Part shown: piece by piece, positions 48,168 through 58,820 of the stretch | How the letters are laid out: the number at the start of each line of letters is the position of its first letter | Numbering within the stretch: position 1 is the stretch's first letter | From: Albugo candida | Lineage: Eukaryota; Oomycota; Peronosporomycetes; Albuginales; Albuginaceae | Direction: 5' to 3' | DNA length: 64,000 nt | NCBI GenBank assembly: GCA_905220665.1 | Contig: CAJNAR010000146.1 | Location: 124,001 to 188,000, forward strand | Notes under the pieces: generated by a model | Seen by the model: only the letters and a program-made list of their open reading frames with translations | Databases searched by the model: none | Told to the model about the DNA's origin: nothing | Translations under genes and position numbers: made by a program

Positions 48168-48734
48168 TCATGTCTCAAGAAAATGAGCTCGTAACTTTTG
48201 TATACTTTTGTATCGATGCGATAGCGTGTTTTTCATCTCTTTGTCCATTTCTGCGTACGTTTGTGAGTACCCGTGCGGTTGGAAAATTGAATCCCAGCCA
48301 AAGTTATTTGACCCTCGAGCAGGAACAATAATGCCTTCTGTTCGCCCGATGAAAAGTTTGGGCTCCAAATCATCGGAGCCGTCGGCATATGCGACTATCG
48401 TTTGCGCGTATGCGGATTTGTCTTCATATGCTTGCAATAGATTATTAAGCCCCGTGTGCCCAATTTTCTCTAAGAACCATTTGATGTAAGGTCCAGGAAG
48501 ACCCCCTAAAGCATTGAAGCAAAGTGATGTATCCTCCACAAAAACTGGCCCATTGATTCGTTGTGCTGCTTGCTTGCATTTTGCGATTGCAACATCAGTT
48601 GGGTCACCTTGCAATTCCGGTAAATCGAGTTCTTGACTGCGCAATACAAAGGGGACATCTGACCCAAGGATCACAGAGATCTCATTCAATTTGTTTCTGT
48701 TTCCAGTTATAAACGTAATGATTGGTTTAGACAT
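48168..48734 (-). CDS. ITPA: Inosine triphosphate pyrophosphatase (ITPA/HAM1)
   Basis: 188 residues from ATG 48734, chosen because [13 protein letters not shown] begins directly after it as in all HAM1 proteins. In-frame codons continue upstream to 48794, so an N-terminally extended form is possible. Motifs: [32 protein letters not shown] with catalytic acids, [18 protein letters not shown], and [16 protein letters not shown]. It hydrolyses ITP, dITP and XTP to monophosphates, keeping deaminated purines out of RNA and DNA. It lies in tandem with the GH81 gene. Confidence 0.96.
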   Translation of the reverse strand: MSKPIITFITGNRNKLNEISVILGSDVPFVLRSQELDLPELQGDPTDVAIAKCKQAAQRINGPVFVEDTSLCFNALGGLPGPYIKWFLEKIGHTGLNNLLQAYEDKSAYAQTIVAYADGSDDLEPKLFIGRTEGIIVPARGSNNFGWDSIFQPHGYSQTYAEMDKEMKNTLSHRYKSIQKLRAHFLET

Positions 48735-48812
48735 ATTTCCAAAGCGACTATTGAGGTTGCATGAAAGTAGCGTGTCAATTGATGACATTCTCATCAGACA
48801 TCGCTTACGCAA

Positions 48813-51800
48813 AGAGCAGTCGAAGACACTCAGTAACTGTACGGCGATGTACCGATCATGTTCGTTTTAGATCTCCTGTATGTCTTTGAACGTGAGAAAA
48901 CGTTTGCTTTAACATGTGGAGCTTTAAATTTCCAGTCGGGCACTTTCTTAATCAGTCGGGGCGTATGAGTTGGCTTGTGGCTTGCTGGCAGATTCGTGAT
49001 CTCGAAGAAAAATGACACCACAGTTTTTGCAGTGTCTATAACTAGGATTCTTTGGTTTGGATCCCCGACCGCGAGCAGGAAGATTCGCTGCAGAATTGTG
49101 GATTTCGAGGGATTTTATCTGTTAAAGAACTGCAGATGCGTTCTAGTGAGTGCTCGCACTCCGTAAACATGAATTTACTCAGCAGGACTGAATTCTGAGA
49201 ATTTGTGTAGGGCGTCATAAGAAAGCTTCACACGTTCTGCCTGAGGTGTTTAAGTGATTCGGGGAACTCGTTTGGGGGCCGTAAACTCGATATAACCAAG
49301 CATGTTGGCACTGATTCTGTCTATAAATTGACCTGAAGCCATACTAACTCATTGTGTCAAGTCGCATACTCTTCCAGTAGCATCTTGCTTCTCTTCTTCT
49401 TGCGTAACATTGTAACATCCAAGAATCCCTCCTACTCGAATCCGACCAGTCTACGCCCCCGTGCACTCTCGTACATTATTTGAACCAAATGGCGTCTATT
49501 CATATACATACAGCGAATTTAGTGGGCCGTAGATCTACTATGCCTTGATCATCCTTGATCCTGCGTACAGGAAGAATTCAAGTCAGTTGTAACCATGCTT
49601 TGGATATGCTGAATAGCTCATTGTGTATAAATCACGGTGACAATGTACCATAGCCGATGGAAAAGTCTGATTCGAGCATCCTTGTTCGCCATTTATTTGG
49701 GCACTAAACATTTATTTGAAAATTCCAGTTTGCCGAATGAATGATAATTGAACTTTTCTGTACTCTACATCGAACAAGCAACATGCTCGATATACGCTTG
49801 ATACAAGATCGAGGGCAACATCTTTGTTTAGTATGCATTACCTCACTGATATTTGGCCAAGCAAAAATGTAAGCTTTTCTATTAGTTAACCCATATCAAT
49901 ATTCTAGTTCTGGTTGGCTCAAAAAAATGTTGCGCATGTGGTAGTCTAAACCAATTACAACAAATAGCATTAGTTCTACTGTACTTGTTATACTTGGAAC
50001 GCCTAAGAAAAATGACGCACTACATAGTCAATCGATGCTATCTTTCAGATATGCAAATATATGTGTAACAATTGGTTATGGTATTCTTGAATAGTGTCTG
50101 GATCATGGGACAAAGTCAGTTTCAATGTGTAGGCCTAAGTAAACGCAATTTCATTCTAGTGCTGTACTTCATCAGACACAGGAATGGCGTGTGACATTGA
50201 GCGATTCGTCGTTCCATAAAGTTGTGATTCACCTTACAATTTTTCCTTTCTAGCAACACGCTTTCCATGTTCAAAACTGTACACTTGATTGCAGATGGTC
50301 ACAATGATTCGAATCATATTGTCATTGCGTTCTCAAATCGAAGCTAATTGTTTCCATGTCAACAGATGAAGATGTCTTTCACAACGAGTAAAACAGGACA
50401 ACTTCTTCATTCTGATCTCGATTGAGTGAATCTGATAGGTGATGCCAAAATTTAGAGGTTGAGGCTTTTGCAAAATTTGCACAACTTGGAAACACCTCTG
50501 TTTTTCTCCTTCAAATGATATATTCCTGCACTCTCACAACTGAATAGGCATTGAATTTCACCTCATGGTCCCATTTGTCTCAAGAGGTACCAAGCTCTGC
50601 CTTTCGCCTATATCCAACTTCTTTGTAGATGGCAAACTTTTAAGCTCGATTATAGACACCGGCTCAGAGGAAAAAGTCAGGAAATTTCTCACCGCAGCCG
50701 GCAGTATCACTTTCCAGTAGTGTGCACTTTTCGAGTGAATGATTTCAAACAGAAAAGATTCTTCGGCCTCGGGTATACCTAGCAATGTGGTCAACAAAGA
50801 ATGCAAATCGTGTAGCGGGTGTGAGTTTTGACTTTGGGCCGGAGCTCGGTTTATATGCTTTTCGATCCTTCAGACCGGCAGAAATATCTTTTGAGGCATG
50901 CGATAGACCTAGAAGCACTAGTTTCCATTAGCGCGAAGATAGAAATGAATTGTAGAGGACTCATCAAGAGCATGTGGGGAGATCTTTGAACTTTGCATAC
51001 CAATGACAAACCTCAAGCACTGACCGTTCTCTTAAAACGGCATTGAGAAATGAAAAGAGCTCACGCAGTACATGCTCAACACGGTAATTCTAGCAAGGAT
51101 GGCGATCAGTACCTTCCTGATCAATCTAATGAAAAGCCTCCTTTTTTTCTCATTGAACCCACATTCCTCTTGTATATCTAGACAGGAGGCATGTATCAAG
51201 ACATGCAATTGCGGACAGTGCTTCACCGAAGCCCTACTTGGAGTCTGAGATCGGCATCTTGAGAATGCGCATGGCTTCTATCATAACGCATAATCAAATT
51301 CTAGGACTTCGAATGAGTCTAATTTCTAGGACCAGCAGTGGACTTGTTAGACCTGAGATGGTCGCAACAAACGATCACTGCAATTAGAACGAGGGAAACG
51401 ACGTATCAATGGAAACTCTTGCCCACAGCTTAAGTGCTAGCTTTGCACCCATGCTTTAGTGTAAGTTGGATAAAGGCGGGTATGGGAAGATTTTCCACAT
51501 AAGCGGACAAGAGTGGAGCCGCCCCAGCTCAAGACGCTCGAGTAAAATTGTTCAAATGTAGTACTCATGTTTCAACACCGTTTGTTTCTACAGTTTGGTG
51601 GTTATCTACTACATTCTAATCACAAGTATTGTTGCTCTGAGAAACTTTTGTACAGTTTTTCTCTGGTGTAGTTGCCAGCGGTCTTGGCACGTCCATAGCT
51701 TTCATTAAGTAGGGTGACATTTACGTGGAATTTGAGGAATCTTTGCCTCCGCCGAGGGGTCCCACCGCAGTCCATGGTGAGTCAGTCCAAATGGTGGAAC

Positions 51801-52967
51801 AAGCCGGCGTCCCCGCTGGAAATCGCTGGTTCGATCTCCGATCTGGGCAGCGATGAACTCACACAAGCGGATGCTTGAAGAACTTCTGTCTCCCCAGGTT
51901 TGCAACAAGACTAAAGTGATATTACACGGTCAAAGGCTAATGATAGGTTAACGAAAATAGTTGAGGAGCCAGATAAACAGTGTAATGAAATCTACGGAAT
52001 AAAAGCTGACAAGAAAGCAAGTAAATTGGCTGACAAGAAAAGGATCATCGTTTGGGATTCGATGAAGAAAATAGTATCATAGTACGCTGATCGAAGTTTA
52101 CATCCCATAATCGTGCTGGGCGGAACACTACTATCTTGTGGCATTGAGAATTTTTGGCCGAGGTTCTGGGCAATGCGCTGTAAGAGAAAAAAGATTTGGG
52201 TCCGTTTTCTCCCACGATCGAAGCTGATATCAACCAGAACCTTTATTTATTTTATCAGCATGCATTTCAGTATGCACTTATCACTGGTATCCGATTATCA
52301 GCGGATGCCTAGTTATGATCGGAAAGGAAAGATAGGCGCATGACTTGTAACACATGCTAAACACATAATAGATTTGTCCGTCACAATAGCTCTCTAAAAG
52401 TATACAATCACGGGATGATGAAATGGGATTATAGCTAGATTGCATCATATATGTCTCCCGGAAGGATGCTGATAAGTATCGGGCGTAGGAACGTCAATAC
52501 TGAATCTAAGACGGACCTAGCGACGATTCCTTCTGACTTGTAGTCAAACTAGTAATATCAATGTTTACGCAGGTGAAGTACTGGCCAAGAACATATGGGT
52601 ATATCGTAGGAGATGATTATGTGACAAGATAGAAATCATCTCTTCACGTATTACCATCGGTCAAATTATGATTTACTTAAGTCAAACTAATCATGCTACC
52701 GTGTCATCTACTTTTGTATTCGACGCTTCGAGGAAAGGAAAGCATTGTGCAGATGCGTTATTCAAACGGTTCTGTATAATTTAGCTAAAAGGATCGAATG
52801 GAGAATGAGTACAGTAGTGTCATTCACGACTGCATGCATTTCGGTGGAGCTAGAAATGCAAAAACACACTGCAAGACGAAATGGACACACTCAATTTGAT
52901 AAGTGATCTGTACGTCTGCAGGAAATGTGGTCAAATATAGTCATGAATTGGCTAATTTTATGCTTCC
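48813..52967. other. Gene-poor 4.1-kb stretch
   Basis: No gene is supported. Two frames deserve mention. On the minus strand about 49125-48950 a short open frame contains CKNCGVIFLRD and could be a zinc-ribbon exon. On the minus strand 50870-50558 an open stretch of about 100 codons, without a clear ATG, contains SFLFEIIHSKSAHYWKVIL and looks protein-like. Neither has a convincing partner exon. The segment 51700-51910 is noticeably more G/C-rich than its surroundings and holds a tRNA-like B box (see findings). The rest is A/T-rich and unstructured to the eye. Confidence 0.4.
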
Positions 52968-52972
52968 ATAGT
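52968..52972. repeat. Target-site duplication, left copy (ATAGT)
   Basis: Five bases directly before the left LTR, repeated exactly after the right LTR at 58126-58130. This is the expected 5-bp duplication of a Ty3/Gypsy integrase. Confidence 0.9.
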
Positions 52973-53156
52973 TGTAACGCCGGCAGGAGGAAGTGAGAGG
53001 AAGCAAAGGAAGATATTTGCTGGCGGAGCTTTGTTTGAAAAAAAATAAAAAGTGGGATTGTTTTGATTAAAGAATCCTAGTTCACCTATCTGATTGGCTA
53101 ATCCGGTTTTCCAACAATATAGAAGTATGCATGCATGTACAATGGAGGTTGTTACA
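52973..53156 (-). repeat. 3' LTR of the Ty3/Gypsy element
   Basis: It begins TGTAAC and ends GTTACA on the plus strand, a 6-bp terminal inverted repeat with TG...CA ends. It has the same length as the right LTR. The purine tract CGGGAGGA (on the minus strand, 53157-53164) directly abuts it, as a polypurine tract should. Confidence 0.93.
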
Positions 53157-53164
53157 TCCTCCCG
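53157..53164 (-). other. Polypurine tract
   Basis: Minus-strand CGGGAGGA lies immediately upstream of the 3' LTR. It is the expected plus-strand DNA priming site in the element's own orientation. Confidence 0.7.
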
Positions 53165-53178
53165 GAATTGACTTCTCG

Positions 53179-53430
53179 TTATCGCTTCTCGAAATCGGCG
53201 ATGAGAACATTCCAATGAGAAACATGACGAATATCTTGCTCCCGCTCACATGCAGCTTCGTGCTCGAGTAATCCATGCCATTTCACGAGCCATTCAGGTT
53301 TACGATTAAATTGACGCTTCTGAACAAGCTGTTCTATGATGTGCATCGTGTCGCCACTGTCCTCGTCGAAACAAAAGTCGGGATGATTTCGAAATCGGAC
53401 GAGTTTGAAATCGCGGTAGATTTCCCACAT
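53179..53430 (-). pseudogene. Chromodomain at the end of the pol remnant
   Basis: The frame reads VEKxVQKRQFNRKPEWLVKWHG-like text (here IIEQLVQKRQFNRKPEWLVKW) followed by HEAACEREQDIRH, the core of an integrase-linked chromodomain. In related elements it directs integration to heterochromatin. It is separated from the integrase core by at least one frame break. Confidence 0.8.
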
Positions 53431-53651
53431 AGTGACTCAGCACGTCAATATTGAAAGTAGAGTTCAATCAGCTCACACTCCGCGGAAGCTTCAACTGCGC
53501 AACATTCGAGTTGACCATTTTAATAATTTGAAATGTTCCAACTTTGTGAGAAGCTAATTTGGCGCGTTTCCCATCAATGTCTTGTGTCACATATTTAGTA
53601 GGAATGCGACGAGTATCCAAAATTACCATATCTCCAACCTTAAAAGTAATA

Positions 53652-54600
53652 TCAGTGCATTTTTTGTCGTAGTACTTCTTTTGACGATCCTGAGGTTGAA
53701 GCAATTTTTGTCGTGGCTAGATCAATGATTTCTCGACGACGGTTTCGAAAATGTTTTGCATACTCAGCAATTCCATGTTGCACTTGAGTTGTGACGCTAG
53801 GAGTACTTAGCGGATTCAACGGATTGCGTTCCTTGCGAACAGTATCAATTTCGAAAGGAGACATACCAGTTGATGCACTGACGAGAGTGGAATGAGCAGA
53901 TTCAATTGTCCCTAAATAATCGGACCAATCACGTCCATGATACGAAATCATACAGCGTAGAGCGTCTTCCAAAATCAGATTTTGACGCTCTGTTTGTCCG
54001 TCGGCTTGTGCCCGATATGAAGTTGTCATATGCAGACGAATTCCCATCAACTTAGCAAGAGAGGACCAAAACTTCGAAACAAACTTGGAATCTCGATCGC
54101 TGATAATAATCGATGGTAGACCATGATGACGAACGACCCAATCAAAGGAATGACGCGCTGTCATATGGGCATCATCATTGCGGTTGCACGCCCGATATTT
54201 TGACCGTTTGGACAATTTGTCGACAACTGTCATGATAGCATCAAATCCGTTTTATTTCGGTCATCCCGTAATGAAATCCATAGAGATAACTGACCAACAG
54301 GTTCCCGGATTTAGGATTGGATTCATTCTTCCATTCTTGCGAGCGTTGCTGGGTTTCCAGCGAGTGCATGTTTCGCAGCTTCTTACGTAATCGAACGTTT
54401 TGATTCAATGTAGGCCAATGATACCATTGAGCGATGCGTAAAAATGTTCGTTGAGCACCGGGATTTGCGCAATGTTGGAGTCATGAAAGCATGAGATGAT
54501 AGAAGTTCGAAGATAATTATCTTTTGTGTTTGGTACACACACGCGCATCATCATTTGTGACTTGAAGTAAAGCAAACCTTCGTGTTTGACATATAGTGAG
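53652..54600 (-). pseudogene. Integrase remnant
   Basis: The catalytic core on the minus strand at 54233-53652 has DRDSKFVSKFW (second Asp), TSYRAQADGQTER (with the catalytic Glu of the DDE triad following the Q-rich loop) and MISYHGRDW. The first Asp region and the HHCC zinc part upstream (to about 54600) are in other frames and interrupted by stops. Confidence 0.85.
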
Positions 54601-54614
54601 TCAGGACGTTTGAG

Positions 54615-55295
54615 CTATTCGGCATAATCTAGGCAAGTACGATATCCACTCGCAAATTCCTTACAAACCGAATTTGACCAACCAAGCGAGCTCCAATTGT
54701 GATATTCTTGTGTCACATTAACAGTCCCAGGAGAAGGCTCGGCAACGCTTACAGAACGCGACGCACTGGATTTTCCATGTACATCGCCATTAGTAAGCGT
54801 CAAATGACCAACATCAAAGTCGCTGATAGCATCCCGTGCCGTTGACAATTCGGAACCTTGACGTGATAAAGCATCGGCTACCACATTCAAATGACCTTGA
54901 ACGTGATGCAGCTTGAATGTAAATTGCGAAAAGAATGTCAAATATTGAGCCACCTTTGGCGAAACTTTCGGATGATGCAGAAACCATTTGCATGCCGTTT
55001 TGTCATTGTAGATGTCAAATTAACGACCGTAAAGATATTGATGCCACTTTTCCAATGCAAGCTTGATTGCAAACAGTTCCCTTTCATGTGTCGGCCAACT
55101 AAGCTCATGAATCCGCAGCCTTTTGGAAAAGAATGCAATGGGATGATCGCAACCATGAGAAAGAACACCACCAACACAATAGCCAGAGGCGTCCGTTGTC
55201 ACAATGAATCGTTTGGCATGATCTGGTAATTTCAACACAGCTGCGTCTTGAAGAGCGGCCTTTAGTTGTCCAAACGCATGATTCTGGCCATCCAT
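54615..55295 (-). pseudogene. RNase H remnant
   Basis: The frame at 55295-55020 contains FIVTTDASGYCVGGVLSH and WPTHERELFAIKLALEKW, which are motifs of Ty3/Gypsy RNase H. A second frame at 54953-54615 continues with LHHVQGHLNVVADALSR, the end of the domain. A stop lies between them near 55018-55020. Confidence 0.85.
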
Positions 55296-55399
55296 TCATT
55301 CCTAAACATGTTAATTCTTGACTAGAGGGCCAAGTGGTAACGCAAGAGTTTTGTAGTCACGAATGAACCGACGGTAGTAACCAGCCAAACACAGGAAAC

Positions 55400-56160
55400 T
55401 TAATAGTTGTTTCTGATTTGTACGAGTCGGCCATTCGCAATAGCTTCTGTCTTCCGAGTATCCACTATCAGTCCCTTATCCGAAATTGTATGACCTAGAA
55501 ACTTCACTTCTGACTGGGCAAAATGACATTTGGACTGATGGCAGAATAACTTCTCACACCGAAGAACTCCAAACAGAATGCGAAGATGTCCAACGTGGCC
55601 GTACAGACTAGTGGAGAACACACAAATGTCATCTAGATAGACAACAATAAAATTGTATTTCGCAAAATGTACTCGCATGAGACGAGACCAAACACCAGGC
55701 ATACCAGCTAATCCATAGGAGCCAAGCACCACTGATAGGTTTCAGCATGTGAGCGAAAAGCGGTATACTTGCGGCTTTTGAATGCGATCCGCATCTGATG
55801 ATAGCCTTGGGCCAGATCCAGAACTGAAAAGATGACACAGCCACACATCTGATCAAAGAGCTCGTTGATGCGAGGAAGTGGTATCTTTGAAAAGATCGTC
55901 TGCGAATTGACGTAACGGTAATCAATGACCCATCAAAGAGGTAGATGTGCGTTGTCCCAGCGTACCCACTCGGATCGTGATATGTTTTGACCAGTAATGG
56001 GGTCCTACTTAGGTACAACAAATATATTTTATACCCATGGAGAGTCAGAAATCTCGATCCAACCTTTCTTGAGCTTTTACGCGACAAACATGTCAAGTGC
56101 ATCTTGTTCGACCTTAGATAGGCGAAACGGTGCGCGGTTGCTAGGTACAGCATATAATTT
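55400..56160 (-). pseudogene. Reverse transcriptase remnant
   Basis: RT motifs are scattered over several frames. WVIDYRYVNSQTI and PLPRINELFDQ, FSVLDLAQGYHQMRI and FRSH lie at about 55930-55740. The catalytic VYLDDI (55628-55642) and KCHFAQSEVKFLGHTIS lie at 55640-55480. At least three stop codons or frame changes interrupt the domain. Confidence 0.88.
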
Positions 56161-56768
56161 CAAAGTCCACACGACGTGAAAATGGAAGTCCATCGGGAAG
56201 TTTCTCTGGAAAGACATCTTCGAACTCGTTCAAAAGAGTAGTAATTGATTGAGGTATTTTATCACTCTCCGTCATAACAGCGCAGATTTTTACGCGATAC
56301 ACTTCGTCGTACGCATGCGTATTGACTTTGCGTTTGAAGTCAACTATAGCAACTTCCATATCGATTTCATTGCTTTTATTCCTAGTAGTGCATGTCGAAG
56401 GCACGCACTGATGTGGAAAGGAAATTTCATGACAACGCCAACCAAGCTGAGGTTGAAACTTGGTAAACCATGGTTTTCCCAAGATGACGTCATGAGCAGA
56501 GCCCAATGGCCATTCCATGACTTGTAAACTGCAAAATCTGTATCGATCGAACACGGTAGTCACAGCACCATTTTTAATGGAGCGGGCTCAAGTGGAAGTT
56601 CCAATAAATCGTGTAACTTGGGAGACACCAGATTGTGTCAGTTTCTTCACCAAGCCGGGACGAACAGCATTACAGGTTGCACCGCTATCAAACATTATAG
56701 TGACAGGTGTTCCATCACAAGTTCCTTGTTTACGAATAACTTATTCTCTGGATGCACCGGATCCATAG
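56161..56768 (-). pseudogene. Retroviral-type aspartic protease remnant
   Basis: Minus-strand text around 56720-56680 reads TIMFDSGATCNAV, the DSG active site of retroelement proteases. A second conserved block, DVILGKPWF, lies at about 56480. The frame runs on toward RT (LLNEFEDVFPEKLPDGLP) with breaks. Confidence 0.8.
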
Positions 56769-56838
56769 TCGACGTCGAAATCTCTTCCATTTCGACAATT
56801 TTCGCTTCGTTCTCGTAACTTGTAATAGAAGGTAACGA

Positions 56839-57756
56839 TTAAGTCGCTCTTGGAGACGTGGGATCATTGAGGCTTACAGCCGCTTGAACATGTCGAGCGC
56901 TATGAGCTTGCTTCTCTTTTTTCTTCAGCTTGTAACAGTGTTCGATGACGTGACCGGGCTTCTTACAGTAGCGACATTTCTTCGACGAAGAAGCTGATGA
57001 TGATGTGGAGCGACTAGGTTTGGTAAATCCTGAGTCAATCTCCCTTGGTTCCGGGTCACTCTCGTGCACGCGCGGTGATGCAGGTTGTTGATGGTGATAA
57101 TGTTGATTGAAAGTTGCACGTGATCGTCTTGCGAGTATACCGGTGAACGGTAGTTCTTCCCGCGGACACGATGAGGTCGATCATACTCCAACGCAATCAT
57201 CATAGCTTGTAAAATTGTGGCACACCGGCGGTATTGCACTTCTTCCCGTGTGGGACTCACTAGTCCTCGCGTAAAGAAGGTACTTTTATCCAACTCGCTC
57301 ATTTCCGTAACTTGCATGATAGCTCCATGGAAACGTGAAATATAAACTTCCACGTTTGGACAACTTTTCTGTTTGAGTGGGTACAATTGATCACGCAAGC
57401 GTTCTTGCAGATTAGGGGGCACAAATTCTTCATTTACTTGAACGATGAGGTCTTGCATGACTTTGATAAATGGCTTGCTCAACTTGTACCAAGCTGGGGC
57501 ATTTTCTTTGGAATTAGCGGTCGTGATTACCAAAATATGAGCGCTTTGACTGACATCGCGCTAGTCAATACTCTTTGCTTCGAAGTACTGAGCCAGTTGC
57601 TCAAAGTACAGATCCACAGACTCGCCGATTTTACCATGGAATTGAGGTAAGCTGATCCCTTCAACTTTTATTTCACGCTTGGTCATAGCTTCAAGCAATT
57701 GCTGTTTTTTTTTCGACTAATTCGATCGTCGTTTTTGTGATGGCGTCGGGGGCCAT
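56839..57756 (-). pseudogene. Gag remnant with CCHC zinc knuckle
   Basis: A plausible ATG lies at 57754-57756. A nine-base homopolymer near 57705-57713 shifts the frame and a TAG at 57561-57563 interrupts it. The capsid-like part follows (LRDQLYPLKQKSCPNVEVYISRF). The zinc knuckle is CRYCKKPGHVIEHC (CX2CX4HX4C) at about 56975. Frames are joined here only for description; the copy is broken. Confidence 0.85.
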
Positions 57757-57941
57757 CCTTGGGGTTCAATGACGTCATGATAACCGAAAAAACAAAAAAT
57801 TCCAACCAAATAGAGCCGGAACAAACGACAAACACTCGGTGAGCGGCTTTCCCAGTGCCGTGACGCTAAACGGCGCGTAAGAAAAACTCCTTCCGGACGA
57901 CCAACGACCTTTATGTTATGTGACCAGCAAGTGCTACCAGT

Positions 57942-58125
57942 TGTAACGCCGGCACGAGGAAGTGAGAGGAAGCAAAGGAAGATATTTGCTGGCCGAGCTC
58001 AATTTGATAAAAAATGAAAAGTGAGATTTTTTTAATTAAAGGATCCTGGTTCATCTAACTGATTGGCTAATCCAGTTCTCCAACTATATAGAACTATGCA
58101 TGCATGTACAATGGAGCTTGTTCCA
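57942..58125 (-). repeat. 5' LTR of the Ty3/Gypsy element
   Basis: 184 bp, starting TGTAAC and ending TTCCA (one change from the TTACA end of its partner). Directly inside it (minus strand from 57939) is TGGTAGCACTTGCTGG, the expected position of a tRNA primer-binding site. The tRNA cannot be named from sequence alone. Confidence 0.92.
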
Positions 58126-58130
58126 ATAGT
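58126..58130. repeat. Target-site duplication, right copy (ATAGT)
   Basis: Exact copy of 52968-52972, next to the right LTR. Confidence 0.9.
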
Positions 58131-58820
58131 GCTGACGTACGCCTAGGTAAGGGACAATACGATAATATGATAGCACTGTCCCCTACTTATCGATGTCAAC
58201 TATTTTGCGCTCAATTCGCAACCATTCAGCTTGCGTTCTTTTTTGTTCGTTTTTGATCATTCTTGTTAGACTATTTCATAGTTTACAGTTCGTTCCTAAT
58301 ATTTCATTGTTTACGGGTAATTCATGACACAAGAACCTCCTATTCTATAAAATTGGTCCTGTGGGTCCTGTTGTTGCACTTTTGCTTCTTCGTGCGTTGT
58401 GTCTTACCCTCCTGCAACGGCCCACATCTTCTTTGCATGGGTGAATCCTGCTGTCGAAGCAGCGCCTTGGCCAGCAAAAACACTTACCGGTAGGTACCGG
58501 TGAAAGCAGTCAGTTGAAGGTGTCTATATTACTAGAATTAGACAAACTGACTTCTCTAGTTGCCTAGGCTATCTTAAATAACATATATACATATAAAAAA
58601 ACGTTTCGTGAAATACCTGTGAGAGATGATAAAACGTCGTCTCGGTGATAATCTCGTATCGTAGTAGCCTCAGCACCCTTAATACGAGACTGGGTCCAGC
58701 TTGTAAAGGCTGTAAAGGTGAAAAGGTTGTTAAGTTGTAAAAATGGTCCAAAAGTACCGTGGTTTGCAAATTGGCGTGCGCCACACTACGGTGAGTAGAA
58801 CCAGCCAACTAGGACTAGGA
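58131..58820. other. Spacer between the LTR element and LINE ORF2, probably LINE 3' UTR in part
   Basis: About 690 bases without a supported gene. The LINE stop codon is at 58821-58823 (minus), so the adjoining bases are its 3' untranslated part. Where the LINE ends is not visible. The A7 run near 58597 on the plus strand is in the wrong orientation for its tail. Confidence 0.4.

Larger units (their letters stand above)
52973..58125 (-). mobile_element. Ty3/Gypsy chromodomain LTR retrotransposon, decayed
   Basis: A 5153-bp element read on the minus strand, bounded by two 184-bp LTRs and an exact 5-bp target duplication (ATAGT). The order is gag with CCHC knuckle, protease, reverse transcriptase, RNase H, integrase and a C-terminal chromodomain, the order of Ty3/Gypsy chromoviruses. 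The coding region is broken by stops and frame changes in gag, protease-RT and the integrase N-terminus, so the copy is not autonomous. The LTRs differ at about 20 of 184 positions by eye, indicating an old insertion. Confidence 0.95.

Noticed and set aside
51770..51850. A true tRNA gene
   Set aside because: The B-box-like string is there, but the acceptor and T stems do not pair, so only a tRNA-like relic was proposed.
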